64,000 nucleotides of DNA from Jeotgalibaca ciconiae (GTDB lineage Bacteria > Bacillota > Bacilli > Lactobacillales > Aerococcaceae): the NCBI RefSeq assembly GCF_003955755.1, contig NZ_CP034465.1, forward strand, positions 1 to 64,000, read 5' to 3'. Position 1 is the stretch's first letter. Every line of letters starts with the position of its first letter. The notes under the pieces are model-generated. The model saw only the letters and a program-made list of their open reading frames with translations, ran no database searches and was not told where the DNA came from. Of the stretch, positions 26,781-35,334 are shown piece after piece. Both the position numbers and the translations under genes were made by a program.

Positions 26781-28386
26781 CTTCCTTAGATTCCATCTTT
26801 GTGAGGAAGTTAATAAATTGGTCTAGTTCTTCTTGTGCTTCGGGAGTGGTCGCGGTTAATTCTTGTACCATTTCGATAAGAGCTGCATTGGATTCTTCGA
26901 TTTGTTTATCAATTTCTTCAAGCTCTTTTGCAACTTCAGCCAATGAGATTGGCTCTTCCTCCTCAAATGTATCTACATAACGAGGAATATTTAAATTAAA
27001 ATCATTTTCAATTATTTCATCAAAGGATGCTAAGTGAGAGTATTTTTCAATGTCTTTTCTTTGTCTATAAGTATCCAAAATCTTTTGAATATGCTGATCT
27101 TCTAGGTTATTTTGATTTTTAGCTTTCGTGAATTCATTAGAGGCATCAATAAACAGAACGTCTTTTGACTCTCTGTTTTTCTTTAGAATAATAACAGTAG
27201 TTGGAATACTGGTATTAAAGAAAATATTTGCTGGTAGTCCAATAACAGTGTCAATAGCCCCATTTTCCAATAGAATCTTCCGAATTTTCCCTTCAGAAGC
27301 TCCACGGAATAATACTCCATGTGGCAGAACAATTGCCATCACCCCTGTATCTTTCAAATGATAATAACCATGCAATAAAAATGAAAAGTCAGCCTTTGAT
27401 TTAGGAGCTAGGACACCATATATAGAAAAACGTGGGTCATCTAAAAATCCTTTGTCTGCAGTCCACTTTGCACTATAAGGTGGATTCATTAATACTGCGT
27501 CGAAGTTTGTTGGCTCTTCTGTCGGCCAATCTGCATCCAATGTATCACCATTATGAAGATGTTGGTTTGCAACATCTACTCCGTGCAGTATCATATTCAT
27601 ACGAGCCAGGTTATAAGTTGAAGTATTTAACTCTTGACCAAAATAATTGATTGTTCCAGGTTCATTAGAGTATTTTTTAGCATTTAATAAAAGTGATCCT
27701 GACCCCATTGCAGCATCATAGACACTAAAGCCTTTTTGGTCCTCTTTTCCCGTTAGAACAATCTGAGTCATCAAAGTAGAAATTGATTGGGGAGTATAGA
27801 ACTCACCAGCTTTCTTACCTGAATCTGAGGCAAATTGACCGATTAGATACTCATAAGCATCTCCAAGAGCATCCCCTTTATGCGCAATATCTAAGGTAGC
27901 CAATTCCTTCATAACTGCAGAAATTGTTTGATTTTGTTTTTGAGCTGAAGCACCTAGCCGTTTGGAATATAAATCAACATCTTCAAATAGGTTTTCAAAT
28001 AATTCACTACTTTGTTCAATATTCCGGAAGCCTTGTGCTAAGTCTTCTAATTGAAATCTACCTTTATGAATTCTTTGAACAAGCGCAGTAAATGTTAAAT
28101 TTGGTTCTAAAGCGTAAGAAAAATCATATCTTAATCCTTCAATTAAATCTTCTTTAATTTCCGGGTCATTGAATGCGTCTACATAGATTTGCTGAGCTTC
28201 ATTTAAATCAGAAACATTTTCCTCTAATAAATCCACCGCATGATAAAGCATTCTATCAGATAAATACTTATAAAAAATAAGCCCTAACAAATAGTTCTTA
28301 TACTCACTAGCATCCATTTTTGAACGCAAAATATCAGCGCTATTCCATAGCGCTTGGTATAGTGTCTTTGATTGTTTCTCTTCCAT
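26764..28386 (-). CDS. hsdM: Type I restriction-modification DNA methyltransferase subunit
   Basis: A 540-residue N6-adenine methyltransferase. The N-terminal helical domain is followed by GKKAGEFYTPQSISTLM, motif I YDAAMGSGSLLL (S-adenosylmethionine binding, about 223-234) and motif IV NPPYSAKW (301-308), then a C-terminal coiled region that binds HsdS. It modifies host DNA at the HsdS-defined site and is required for restriction. It is the first gene of hsdM-hsdS-recombinase. Upstream, 28387-28473 contains its promoter region, with no clear regulatory motif. Confidence 0.95.
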   Translation of the reverse strand: MEEKQSKTLYQALWNSADILRSKMDASEYKNYLLGLIFYKYLSDRMLYHAVDLLEENVSDLNEAQQIYVDAFNDPEIKEDLIEGLRYDFSYALEPNLTFTALVQRIHKGRFQLEDLAQGFRNIEQSSELFENLFEDVDLYSKRLGASAQKQNQTISAVMKELATLDIAHKGDALGDAYEYLIGQFASDSGKKAGEFYTPQSISTLMTQIVLTGKEDQKGFSVYDAAMGSGSLLLNAKKYSNEPGTINYFGQELNTSTYNLARMNMILHGVDVANQHLHNGDTLDADWPTEEPTNFDAVLMNPPYSAKWTADKGFLDDPRFSIYGVLAPKSKADFSFLLHGYYHLKDTGVMAIVLPHGVLFRGASEGKIRKILLENGAIDTVIGLPANIFFNTSIPTTVIILKKNRESKDVLFIDASNEFTKAKNQNNLEDQHIQKILDTYRQRKDIEKYSHLASFDEIIENDFNLNIPRYVDTFEEEEPISLAEVAKELEEIDKQIEESNAALIEMVQELTATTPEAQEELDQFINFLTKMESKEGVFLG

Positions 28387-28473
28387 AAAATGCTCCTTTA
28401 ATATTCCTTATTTTTAGTCATATAATTCCTATTATACCTTACGCTTTAATAAAGCGAAAGTAAGCTTTAGATT

Positions 28474-28529
28474 TTTAAAAAAATGGCTCAGCGATGGCGT
28501 GTACGCCTTCATCATTGAGCCATTTTTTC
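28474..28529. terminator. Strong terminator between hsdM and the 28532 gene
   Basis: AAATGGCTCA and TGAGCCATTT (28481-28490, 28515-28524) enclose a further GATG/CATC pairing and have T-runs on both strands. It ends the minus-strand gene at 28532. Confidence 0.75.
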
Positions 28530-28531
28530 TA

Positions 28532-29140
28532 TCACTTTAATTTCTCTCTCTCAAAAATAAAGCTAATATCTTCCATCCAATCAAGTATCTTTGAATCCCT
28601 TCGCTCCATCCCAATACGGTTAAACATCCAGCTGCACATATGCTGTCTCTTACTATCAGTAATCTCTGTTTTCCACATTAGTAAACAAACAAGCGTGCAA
28701 TCTCTTTGCTCCAATGGCAAACTTCTATTACAATCAATCTCACAATACAAAGCCTTATCATAATTAACTAGGACATATTGTTCATTTAACTCTTGCCACA
28801 TTGCAGGTAATCTTTCATACCAACATTCATCTAACATGTAGTAGCCGCCTCTATCTTGGTAGCTTAGTAAATGTTCCGTGTAATCTTCATAATCTTTCCT
28901 CAAATAATAGTCATCTATTAAATTCGGATCATCCGTATCAAGAATATCAATTATAAAATAATCATTCAGATTGGAAAAACGATCCCCTTTCCACTCATCT
29001 TTTAACAATATCAATAATTCATAAAGATAACTATTTCCTGACCACGAATGTTCCCTTTCTTTAAACCCCTGTCCATAATTAAGCGGACTAAAGTGAAACT
29101 TCTTACTGACATTATGGATTGAATAATAAAGTCCTGGCAT
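28532..29140 (-). CDS. Hypothetical protein
   Basis: I do not recognise this protein. ATG 29140 is preferred as it has a GAGGTG site; the frame is open to an ATG at 29206. The product (about 202 residues) starts MPGLYYSIHNVSKKFHFSPL, is acidic and rich in Tyr, Trp, Asp and Glu, and has no membrane segment or signal. Six cysteines lie in the second half, e.g. DECWYERLP and YCEIDCNRS, without a CxxC pair. It lies between the type I restriction genes and a LexA-controlled operon and is transcribed away from the latter; with the start at 29140 its leader approaches the LexA box region. A function in defence is possible only by location. Confidence 0.55.
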   Translation of the reverse strand: MPGLYYSIHNVSKKFHFSPLNYGQGFKEREHSWSGNSYLYELLILLKDEWKGDRFSNLNDYFIIDILDTDDPNLIDDYYLRKDYEDYTEHLLSYQDRGGYYMLDECWYERLPAMWQELNEQYVLVNYDKALYCEIDCNRSLPLEQRDCTLVCLLMWKTEITDSKRQHMCSWMFNRIGMERRDSKILDWMEDISFIFEREKLK

Positions 29141-29224
29141 ACAAAACACCTCTTCTGTTTTTATTTTACCAACACCTATAACATACGTGTTTTCTGTATT
29201 TTCCATTTTAAAAGTTTGTTCCCC

Positions 29225-29253
29225 TTTACAATTCGAACATATGTTCCTATACT
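29225..29253 (+). promoter_or_regulatory. SOS promoter with LexA box in the spacer
   Basis: TTTACA (29225-29230) and TATACT (29248-29253) are 17 bp apart. CGAACATATGTTCC at 29234-29247 fills the spacer and matches the Gram-positive LexA/DinR consensus CGAACNNNNGTTCG with one mismatch. It drives mepB-umuC-yolD. Confidence 0.9.
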
Positions 29254-29295
29254 AGAAGTAATATAAAAACTTATCGAAAAGGAGGCGGGTTCTTT

Positions 29296-29736
29296 ATGGA
29301 TTCAACCGGAGTATTAAAAAGAATGTTTGGTGAATTCGAGTTATCGCGATTAGAAGAATGGAATAAGGATTATGAAGGTATCATTTTTAATACGAATGAT
29401 TCAAGACTCACAGTAAGAAGTCGATTAGCTAAGAAAACACCCAAAAAGGCGGTATATTTTGTATCTTTCTGGGAAAAAAACGAATCTGGAAATAATGTGG
29501 CATTTAAATATGATAATAGTCCTGAATTACTTGCTATAGTCATTATTGACTTAAATAGACAAGGCATTTTTCTTCTAGATAAAGATGTTTGTGTTAAGAG
29601 AAACATTTTATCTAATGAAAAACAATCAGGGAAAATGGCTATGAGGTTTTACCCACCTTGGTGTTCACGGCTAAATGCCACCGCTCAGAAAACGCAGGCA
29701 TGGCAACTAAACTACTTTAAAGATTATTCAAAGTGA
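29296..29736 (+). CDS. mepB: MepB family protein
   Basis: A 146-residue protein with the MepB pattern: DYEGIIFNTNDSRLTVRSRL at about 27-46, AVYFVSFWEKNESGNNVAF, a strand with FLLDKDVCVKRNILS, and the ending MRFYPPWCSRLNATAQKTQA. MepB was named after the gene next to the mepA drug efflux pump in Staphylococcus aureus; its biochemical role is not established. It starts after an AAAGGAGG site and is the first gene of an SOS-controlled operon with an error-prone polymerase, so a role under DNA damage or stress is likely. It ends 17 bp before umuC. Confidence 0.75.
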   Translation: MDSTGVLKRMFGEFELSRLEEWNKDYEGIIFNTNDSRLTVRSRLAKKTPKKAVYFVSFWEKNESGNNVAFKYDNSPELLAIVIIDLNRQGIFLLDKDVCVKRNILSNEKQSGKMAMRFYPPWCSRLNATAQKTQAWQLNYFKDYSK

Positions 29737-29753
29737 GCGCCTAAGGAGGATTG

Positions 29754-31052
29754 ATGGTGATGTTTGATTATTCATTGGAAAGAAGCGAGGATATTCTTTG
29801 CATCGATGTAAAATCATTTTTCGCTTCTGTGGAGTGTGTCGACCGGGGCTATCACCCACTCAAAAAACTCTTAGTTGTGATGAGCCATGCTGAAAATGCA
29901 GGAGGTTTGGTTTTAGCAGCCTCACCGATGGCAAAAAAAGTACTCGGCATTAGTAACGTCTCTCGTAAATATGAAATTCCGCCCCACCCCGAGTTAGAAA
30001 TCGTGCCACCCAGAATGAATCGCTACATTGAAAAAAACACAGAAATTAATCATATTTATCGAGAATATGTGAGCGATGAAGATTTGTATATTTACAGCAT
30101 TGATGAATCGTTTTTATCGATTCGTCCTAGTTTAGAATTATTTAAAACAAATTCGGCCTATGAGCTAGCTAAAATGATTCAACGTCATGTTTATCGACAA
30201 ACTGGTTTATACGTAACGATCGGAATCGGCGATAATATGCTGCTTGCCAAACTAGCTTTGGACAATGAAGCAAAAAATAATAAAGATTTCATTGCTGAAT
30301 GGCGATACGAAGACGTACCGAACACCGTTTGGAAAATCAAAGAATTATCCGATATGTGGGGAATTGGCAGACGGACAGAACAAAACTTGATTAATTCAGG
30401 AATTTACTCTGTTTATGATTTAGCACACACGAATTTCTATCACTTAAGGCAGACCATGGGAGTTATTGGAGAGCAACTTTATGCGAATGCATGGGGGATT
30501 GACCGTAGTAATATCCGGATACGATACAAACCGTTAGAAAAAAGTTACGGAAATTCTCAAGTATTGCCTAAAGATTATACAAATCGGAACGAAATAAAAA
30601 TCGTTATCCGAGAAATTGCAGAACAAGTCGCAACCAGGATTCGAAAACGACATTGCCAAACTGGCTGTGTGAGCTTGTATATTGGCTACTCGCAATATGA
30701 AATTGAACGAGGCTTTTCTCGGCAGATGAAAATTCCTGTTACTTCCAATTCAAAAAAGCTTATTCAATACTGCTTGCAGTTATTTGATAAACATTATGGG
30801 GGACAAGCTGTTCGGAATATCGGTATTTCCTATTCAAAACTCTCCTATACGACCGATATTCAATTGGACTTATTTGAAGATCCCGAGCAGCAAATCGCCA
30901 ACGAGCGTTTGGATTACTTGGTAGATAAAATCAGGAAGAAATATGGATTCAAATCATTAATGCATGCCAGCAGCCTACTGGAAGGCGCAACAGCAATTGA
31001 TCGCACCAGCTTAGTTGGCGGGCATGCTGGCGGAATGGATGGGATGAAATGA
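29754..31052 (+). CDS. Y-family DNA polymerase (UmuC/UvrX-like)
   Basis: A translesion polymerase of about 430 residues. The catalytic motifs are CIDVKSFFASVECVDRG near the start and YSIDESFLSI at about residue 117, the latter providing the conserved Asp-Glu pair. The helix-hairpin-helix is MWGIGRRTEQNLINSGIYSV, and a beta-clamp motif IQLDLFEDP lies near the C-terminus. It synthesises across damaged bases at the cost of mutation. A GGAGG site allows ATG 29754 or 29760. The gene follows a LexA box and overlaps yolD by four bases, the usual UvrX-YolD pairing of Bacilli. Confidence 0.93.
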   Translation: MVMFDYSLERSEDILCIDVKSFFASVECVDRGYHPLKKLLVVMSHAENAGGLVLAASPMAKKVLGISNVSRKYEIPPHPELEIVPPRMNRYIEKNTEINHIYREYVSDEDLYIYSIDESFLSIRPSLELFKTNSAYELAKMIQRHVYRQTGLYVTIGIGDNMLLAKLALDNEAKNNKDFIAEWRYEDVPNTVWKIKELSDMWGIGRRTEQNLINSGIYSVYDLAHTNFYHLRQTMGVIGEQLYANAWGIDRSNIRIRYKPLEKSYGNSQVLPKDYTNRNEIKIVIREIAEQVATRIRKRHCQTGCVSLYIGYSQYEIERGFSRQMKIPVTSNSKKLIQYCLQLFDKHYGGQAVRNIGISYSKLSYTTDIQLDLFEDPEQQIANERLDYLVDKIRKKYGFKSLMHASSLLEGATAIDRTSLVGGHAGGMDGMK

Positions 31053-31408
31053 CAAAGTATTTAAATGATGAATATCGTGATCGTGGAATGAAAAAATGGG
31101 GTGGTTTTTTTTTATCCGAGCACTCTTCCGAACAAGAAATATATGCTCAGAAACAATTAAAGATAAATAGCCAAAAACCTCAGATGGAAACTTACGAGAT
31201 CGGAAGGATCCTGCAAGAAGCTAAAATTAAGAACAGGAAAATTGCAATTCAACTGGAAGCAGTCGACAGCGAAGGAAATTATTATGATGATGTAATAGGT
31301 TTTTTGAAAGGTGCGGATTCCATGGGCATATATGTTGAAAATGAAAAGATTCATTATGATGAAATAAGAAACGTAGAGTTGGTGGACCATATGAAATGGA
31401 GTGAATAA
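31049..31408 (+). CDS. YolD-like family protein
   Basis: A 119-residue protein with the YolD hallmark DRGMKKWGGFFLSEH near the start. These small proteins are encoded with UmuC-type polymerases in Firmicutes and are thought to act as UmuD-like partners of the polymerase. Its start overlaps the umuC stop (ATGA), so translation is coupled. The C-terminal half, with LEAVDSEGNYYDDVIGFLKG, is mainly beta-strand. Confidence 0.88.
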   Translation: MTKYLNDEYRDRGMKKWGGFFLSEHSSEQEIYAQKQLKINSQKPQMETYEIGRILQEAKIKNRKIAIQLEAVDSEGNYYDDVIGFLKGADSMGIYVENEKIHYDEIRNVELVDHMKWSE

Positions 31409-31523
31409 GTATAATTATTTCGAGGATTCAACCTCCAAAATTATCGTTAATCATTAATTTTTTATTGAATCTTATTAATTTTAGTCATATAATACATGTA
31501 ACCAGATTAAGGAGTGATATCTT

Positions 31524-32057
31524 ATGAATATGAAAAGGTTTCAGGTTGTATGTAAAGTAGCTGCTGTCTTATTAAAAATCTTAGCTATTATGGCATTATG
31601 CATGGTGGTGTTCGGGCTTTTCTTTATACTTTTCACTAAATCCAATATGTATTTTACTATTGATGTTTCAAGTAGGAGCTTTATTTTCTTTGTAAAAAAC
31701 CATCCTACTGAGGCAGAAGAAAATTTGGCTGCTCTTATTCTATCTCCTCCACTTTTAATCGTTTCTGCTTATACTTTTTGGAGAGGTAGTTCACTTTTTG
31801 AACGATTAATGGATGGAGGCACTCCTTTTTCATTTGATTTTGCACAATCAGTCAAGGGGCTTAGTCTTATTATTATGATGATGGATATTTTAACTCCCTT
31901 GCTCTATTCACTCATTTTAACGATTATTATGAAAGCTGGACATTATTTTACATTTGGCTTATCTAGCTATTTTTTTATTGGTCTCCTCCTCTATATTGTA
32001 GCAGAGATTTTACATTACGGAGTCAACTTGCAACAGCTATCCGATGAGACTGTTTAA
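31524..32057 (+). CDS. DUF2975 membrane protein
   Basis: A 177-residue protein with four hydrophobic helices (about residues 13-36, 70-88, 108-132 and 147-165), the layout of DUF2975. It begins MNMKRFQVVCKVAAVLLKIL. The family function is unknown, but it is normally encoded beside a small Xre-type regulator, as here, 12 bp downstream. The pair looks like a self-contained regulatory module in which the membrane protein may hold or sense for the regulator; that is inference. Confidence 0.75.
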   Translation: MNMKRFQVVCKVAAVLLKILAIMALCMVVFGLFFILFTKSNMYFTIDVSSRSFIFFVKNHPTEAEENLAALILSPPLLIVSAYTFWRGSSLFERLMDGGTPFSFDFAQSVKGLSLIIMMMDILTPLLYSLILTIIMKAGHYFTFGLSSYFFIGLLLYIVAEILHYGVNLQQLSDETV

Positions 32058-32069
32058 GGAGGTTCGAGA

Positions 32070-32309
32070 ATGCCAATCATTATAAATCTGGACCAAGTCA
32101 TGGCTGAGAAAAAAGTACTGCTAAAAGATTTGGCTAATGAAATCGGAATCTCCAATGTAAATCTATCAAAGCTCAAAACTGGTAAAGTAGCTGCTATACG
32201 TTTTTCAACACTTGAAGCGATTTGTAAAGCCTTGAATTGTCAGCCAGGAGATATTTTGGAATATGTAAACGAAGAAAGTAGGAATCCTCAAAATGAGCAT
32301 GAAAGATAA
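32070..32309 (+). CDS. Xre-family HTH regulator (YozG-like)
   Basis: A 79-residue Cro/C1-type protein, MPIIINLDQVMAEKKVLLKD followed by the helix-turn-helix LANEIGISNVNLSKLKTGK and FSTLEAICKALNCQPGDILE. It is little more than the DNA-binding domain, as in YozG proteins that accompany DUF2975. An AAGGAGG site precedes it. Its target is probably its own operon. Confidence 0.85.
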   Translation: MPIIINLDQVMAEKKVLLKDLANEIGISNVNLSKLKTGKVAAIRFSTLEAICKALNCQPGDILEYVNEESRNPQNEHER

Positions 32310-32355
32310 ATAATATTTTTATTGTAAAATCGATGTCCTATATAGAGGTGATTAC

Positions 32356-33099
32356 ATGGAACTATTAAAAAAACAATTTGCAATCGACTTAGGTTGTCCG
32401 GTGTCGGCATTTGAGAATAATGAAAATTTGTTCATAACGGCAAATGCTAATAATGATATGCGTTACTGGACCAGAAATAACGGAACAATTATTTGTCATG
32501 AGGGACATATTTATTGTCGGACGGATAACAGCGAACTTACCAAAAAATTGCAAGAAACATATCAAACAACGCCTGCCGACTGGTTCACAGAGGTAAAGAA
32601 TATTAAGAAATTGACAACTATTTTAAGTGAGTTCAATTATGAAATTATCAATGCTTCCCCTTTTTTAATCCCTTGCAAACAATCAGTGGAATTCATGGAA
32701 AATGAACATTTTGTGTATTATTCTGAAGAAGAAATAGAACAATTTAAAGGCGATAAACGATTTTCTCAGTCCTTCTGCTTTAGTGAAACTGACCCGGATA
32801 AAATAGCCATTGCTTACGTAGAAAATGGCGAGATTTTAGCTATGTCCGGTGCTAATAAGAACGGCCGACATACTTGGGAAATCGGCATTGAAATCATTGG
32901 AAATCATCAAGGGAAAGGTTTAGCGACACGATTGGTTAGAGCAATTACTCAAAAGATTATTGAATTGGGCCAGGGTGAGATTCTTCCCATTTATGGCACT
33001 CAATTCACCCACACAAAATCAATGAACGTTGCCATTAGAGCTGGCTATAAATTAGGCTGGACAGAGATTATGATTGCATCGTCTTTTACTAGGATATGA
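32356..33099 (+). CDS. GNAT family N-acetyltransferase
   Basis: A 247-residue protein. The C-terminal 110 residues form a GNAT domain with KIAIAYVENGEILAMSGANK and the acetyl-CoA pyrophosphate loop IIGNHQGKGLATRLVRAI (about 184-201), then NVAIRAGYKLGWTEI. The N-terminal half, about 120 residues, lacks a clear family match. The acceptor, small molecule or protein, is not known. It is transcribed alone. A weak TTGGG/CCCAA hairpin follows at 33105-33121. Confidence 0.75.
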   Translation: MELLKKQFAIDLGCPVSAFENNENLFITANANNDMRYWTRNNGTIICHEGHIYCRTDNSELTKKLQETYQTTPADWFTEVKNIKKLTTILSEFNYEIINASPFLIPCKQSVEFMENEHFVYYSEEEIEQFKGDKRFSQSFCFSETDPDKIAIAYVENGEILAMSGANKNGRHTWEIGIEIIGNHQGKGLATRLVRAITQKIIELGQGEILPIYGTQFTHTKSMNVAIRAGYKLGWTEIMIASSFTRI

Positions 33100-33230
33100 T
33101 TAACATGTTGGGCTATTAATCCCAATATTCCATTATGAAAATCTATACTTTCTAGATTCATCGAAACTGTGATCAGTGTATTCTACTTTTCTAACTAAAG
33201 ACCTGTTGAGAAATTTTATAAACTTTTTAT

Positions 33231-33515
33231 TTACTTAAAAGGTACTCGCTTCCGTTTGTTTATTCTTACTTTTATTTTAACTATAATCAGATAGATGGTG
33301 GAAGAAACGAAACCGAAAAAACCAACATATAAAAGAAACCTTCCTAATGGATAATTCAATGCTAGCTCTTTTTGTACTCTTAATAGTTCTTCGCTGCCTA
33401 TAGTATCAAAATCTTGAATCGGAATGAGAATTGTCCACAAAAAGTAACCAACAACGATGGCTATGACAGATAGCACCTGACATAAATGCATCCAATTTTT
33501 TGCACTTCTATTCAT
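33231..33515 (-). CDS. Small membrane protein of unknown function
   Basis: A 94-residue protein with two hydrophobic helices (about 12-31 and 58-82) separated by a polar extracellular-type loop, then a strongly basic tail, KIKVRINKRKRVPFK. I do not recognise a family. An AAGAAGG site precedes ATG 33515. It is convergent with the acetyltransferase gene. The 186 bp on its 5' side contain no other gene. Confidence 0.55.
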   Translation of the reverse strand: MNRSAKNWMHLCQVLSVIAIVVGYFLWTILIPIQDFDTIGSEELLRVQKELALNYPLGRFLLYVGFFGFVSSTIYLIIVKIKVRINKRKRVPFK

Positions 33516-33642
33516 TGTGTAACCTTCTTTCTCTTTTATTTTGGCTGAATTTCATACAAACTATATATTAAAAATGATATTTTTTTCGTAATTATTTTAT
33601 AAAAATGGTTTACGAAATCATCTGCCTTGATAGGAGAAATAA

Positions 33643-33683
33643 ATCATCCCACCCTGCCATTTCTATATGCAGAGTGGGATGAT
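33643..33683 (-). terminator. Terminator after the aldo/keto reductase
   Basis: ATCATCCCAC-CTGC pairs with GCAG-GTGGGATGAT (33643-33657 and 33669-33683), followed on the minus strand by TTTATTTC. Confidence 0.7.
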
Positions 33684-33701
33684 TATTCTGTTTTTTATCT
33701 C

Positions 33702-34700
33702 TTATACCTTTGAGCTCTCTAAAATACGATCAATTTCAGCTAACTCTTCTGTCGTAAAATCCAGATTATATAATGCCTTTAGATTAGCTTCTAATTGACT
33801 AACCCTTGAAGCGCCAATCAACACACTCGAAACGACTGGTTGTCTTAAGTTCCAAGCTAGTGCCATTTCAGCTAAGGTTTGATTGCGTTTTTTAGCCATT
33901 TCGTTTAATTTCCGAACAGTATCAAGTGTCGGTTCTACTCGATCTTCTGAAAGAAATGGGCTATCTGTCCGATGAGCTCGAGAGTCTTCTGGAATTCCAT
34001 TCAAATAGCGATCGGTCAAAAGCCCCTGGGCTAAAGGACTAAAGACAATTGCACCTAATCTTTCCTCTTCCAGTACCTCTGTTAATCCATCCTCAATACT
34101 ACGATTAAACATATTATAAGCTGGCTGGTGAATGATAAACGGCGTATGCCAATCTTTAAATAATTTCGATATTTTTGCTGTCTCTTCAGGAGAATAGTTA
34201 GAAACTCCAATGTAAAGAGCCTTTCCTTGCTTGACCAGTAAATCTAAAGTATGGGCAGTTTCTTCAATTGGTGTATTTGAATCAGGACGGTGATGGTAGA
34301 AGATATCAACATAATCTAAGCCCATCCGCTTCAAGCTCTGATCACAACTTGCCACCAAACTTTTCTTTGATCCCCACTCACCGTACGGACCGGGCCACAT
34401 ATAGTAGCCTGCCTTAGACGAAATAATAATTTCATCTCGATAAGCTTTAAAATCTTCTTTAAATAAACGTCCAAAGTTTGTCTCAGCTGAACCTGCAGGT
34501 GGACCATAGTTATTTGCCAAATCAAAATGGGTGATACCGTTATCAAAAGCTGTGTGCATAATCTCTCTTTGATTCTCAAGATTATCGACATCTCCAAAAT
34601 TATGCCAAAAACCTAATGATATTGCCGGAAGTTTTAATCCAGACTTACCCACTTGCCGATACATCATCTTGTCGTAACGTTCTTCGTTTGCTACATACAT
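33702..34700 (-). CDS. Aldo/keto reductase (YghZ/Gpr-like)
   Basis: A 332-residue (beta/alpha)8 reductase. It has DNGITHFDLANNYGPP with the catalytic Asp-Tyr, IISSKAGYYMWPGPYGEWGS with the catalytic Lys, and DYVDIFYHHRPDSNTP with the His. The GYYMWPGPYGEWGS insert is typical of YghZ/Gpr proteins, which reduce L-glyceraldehyde 3-phosphate and methylglyoxal using NADPH. ATG 34700 is preferred because its AAGGGG site overlaps the ATGs at 34706 and 34718. The gene is driven by a MerR-type promoter and lies opposite a MerR regulator. Confidence 0.9.
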   Translation of the reverse strand: MYVANEERYDKMMYRQVGKSGLKLPAISLGFWHNFGDVDNLENQREIMHTAFDNGITHFDLANNYGPPAGSAETNFGRLFKEDFKAYRDEIIISSKAGYYMWPGPYGEWGSKKSLVASCDQSLKRMGLDYVDIFYHHRPDSNTPIEETAHTLDLLVKQGKALYIGVSNYSPEETAKISKLFKDWHTPFIIHQPAYNMFNRSIEDGLTEVLEEERLGAIVFSPLAQGLLTDRYLNGIPEDSRAHRTDSPFLSEDRVEPTLDTVRKLNEMAKKRNQTLAEMALAWNLRQPVVSSVLIGASRVSQLEANLKALYNLDFTTEELAEIDRILESSKV

Positions 34701-34745
34701 TGTCATACCCCTTTTCAATTTTAAATGTAAGTGATTTCTTTACCC

Positions 34746-34776
34746 AGTATAACACTTCAAGTACACTTTAAGTAAA
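34746..34776 (-). promoter_or_regulatory. MerR-type promoter of the aldo/keto reductase
   Basis: On the minus strand TTTACT (34776-34771) and TATACT (34751-34746) are 19 bp apart, the long spacer used by MerR activators. The spacer holds CTTAAAG and CTTGAAG half-sites, as in AdhR-type operators. Confidence 0.75.
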
Positions 34777-34804
34777 GTAGTATATAACAGAAAGTGGGAA
34801 AATA

Positions 34805-35215
34805 ATGAAAGAGACAATTACTTTCACCATAAGTGATGTAAGCAAACAATTTAATCTGCCAGCTTCAACATTGCGCTATTATGAGACGACAGGCCTTCTG
34901 TCACATGTCAAAAGAAATGGAAAACATCGTGTTTATAGTCAGGCACATATTAATCGTCTAGACGCAATCCAGTGTTTCAAGCAGACGGGCATGTCTATTA
35001 AACAGATTGAAGCCTTCTTTTATCACGAAGATGTGACCCAAAATTACGAGACTTTGATTGACTTGCTGACAGAACAAAGCAACCACATTGAAGCACAAAT
35101 ACAATTATTCAAAGAAAACCAACAACATATTGAAAAAAAGTTGAATTTTTATCAGAAGAAAAAAATTTCCTTTGAATTAGGCCAAACGCCTCCTTCTTGG
35201 GATGAACTTGATTGA
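34805..35215 (+). CDS. MerR-family regulator (AdhR-like)
   Basis: A 136-residue activator. The N-terminal winged helix reads FTISDVSKQFNLPASTLRYY, then GLLSHVKRNGKHRVYSQAHI, followed by a dimerisation coiled coil, LTEQSNHIEAQIQLFKENQQ. No metal-binding cysteines are present, which fits the aldehyde- or redox-responsive AdhR group. It is divergent from the aldo/keto reductase, and the operator with a 19-bp spacer lies between them. It probably activates the reductase in response to reactive aldehydes. Confidence 0.88.
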   Translation: MKETITFTISDVSKQFNLPASTLRYYETTGLLSHVKRNGKHRVYSQAHINRLDAIQCFKQTGMSIKQIEAFFYHEDVTQNYETLIDLLTEQSNHIEAQIQLFKENQQHIEKKLNFYQKKKISFELGQTPPSWDELD

Positions 35216-35334
35216 TTAAGCTCAATTTTTTGAATTGCTTCAAATGAATACTTTTGAGAAAAATTGCTCGTTTCAGCTCGAACGTTTTATTTTTAGAAGT
35301 GTTGATATCTCTCTTCCATACCATTAAACCCATC

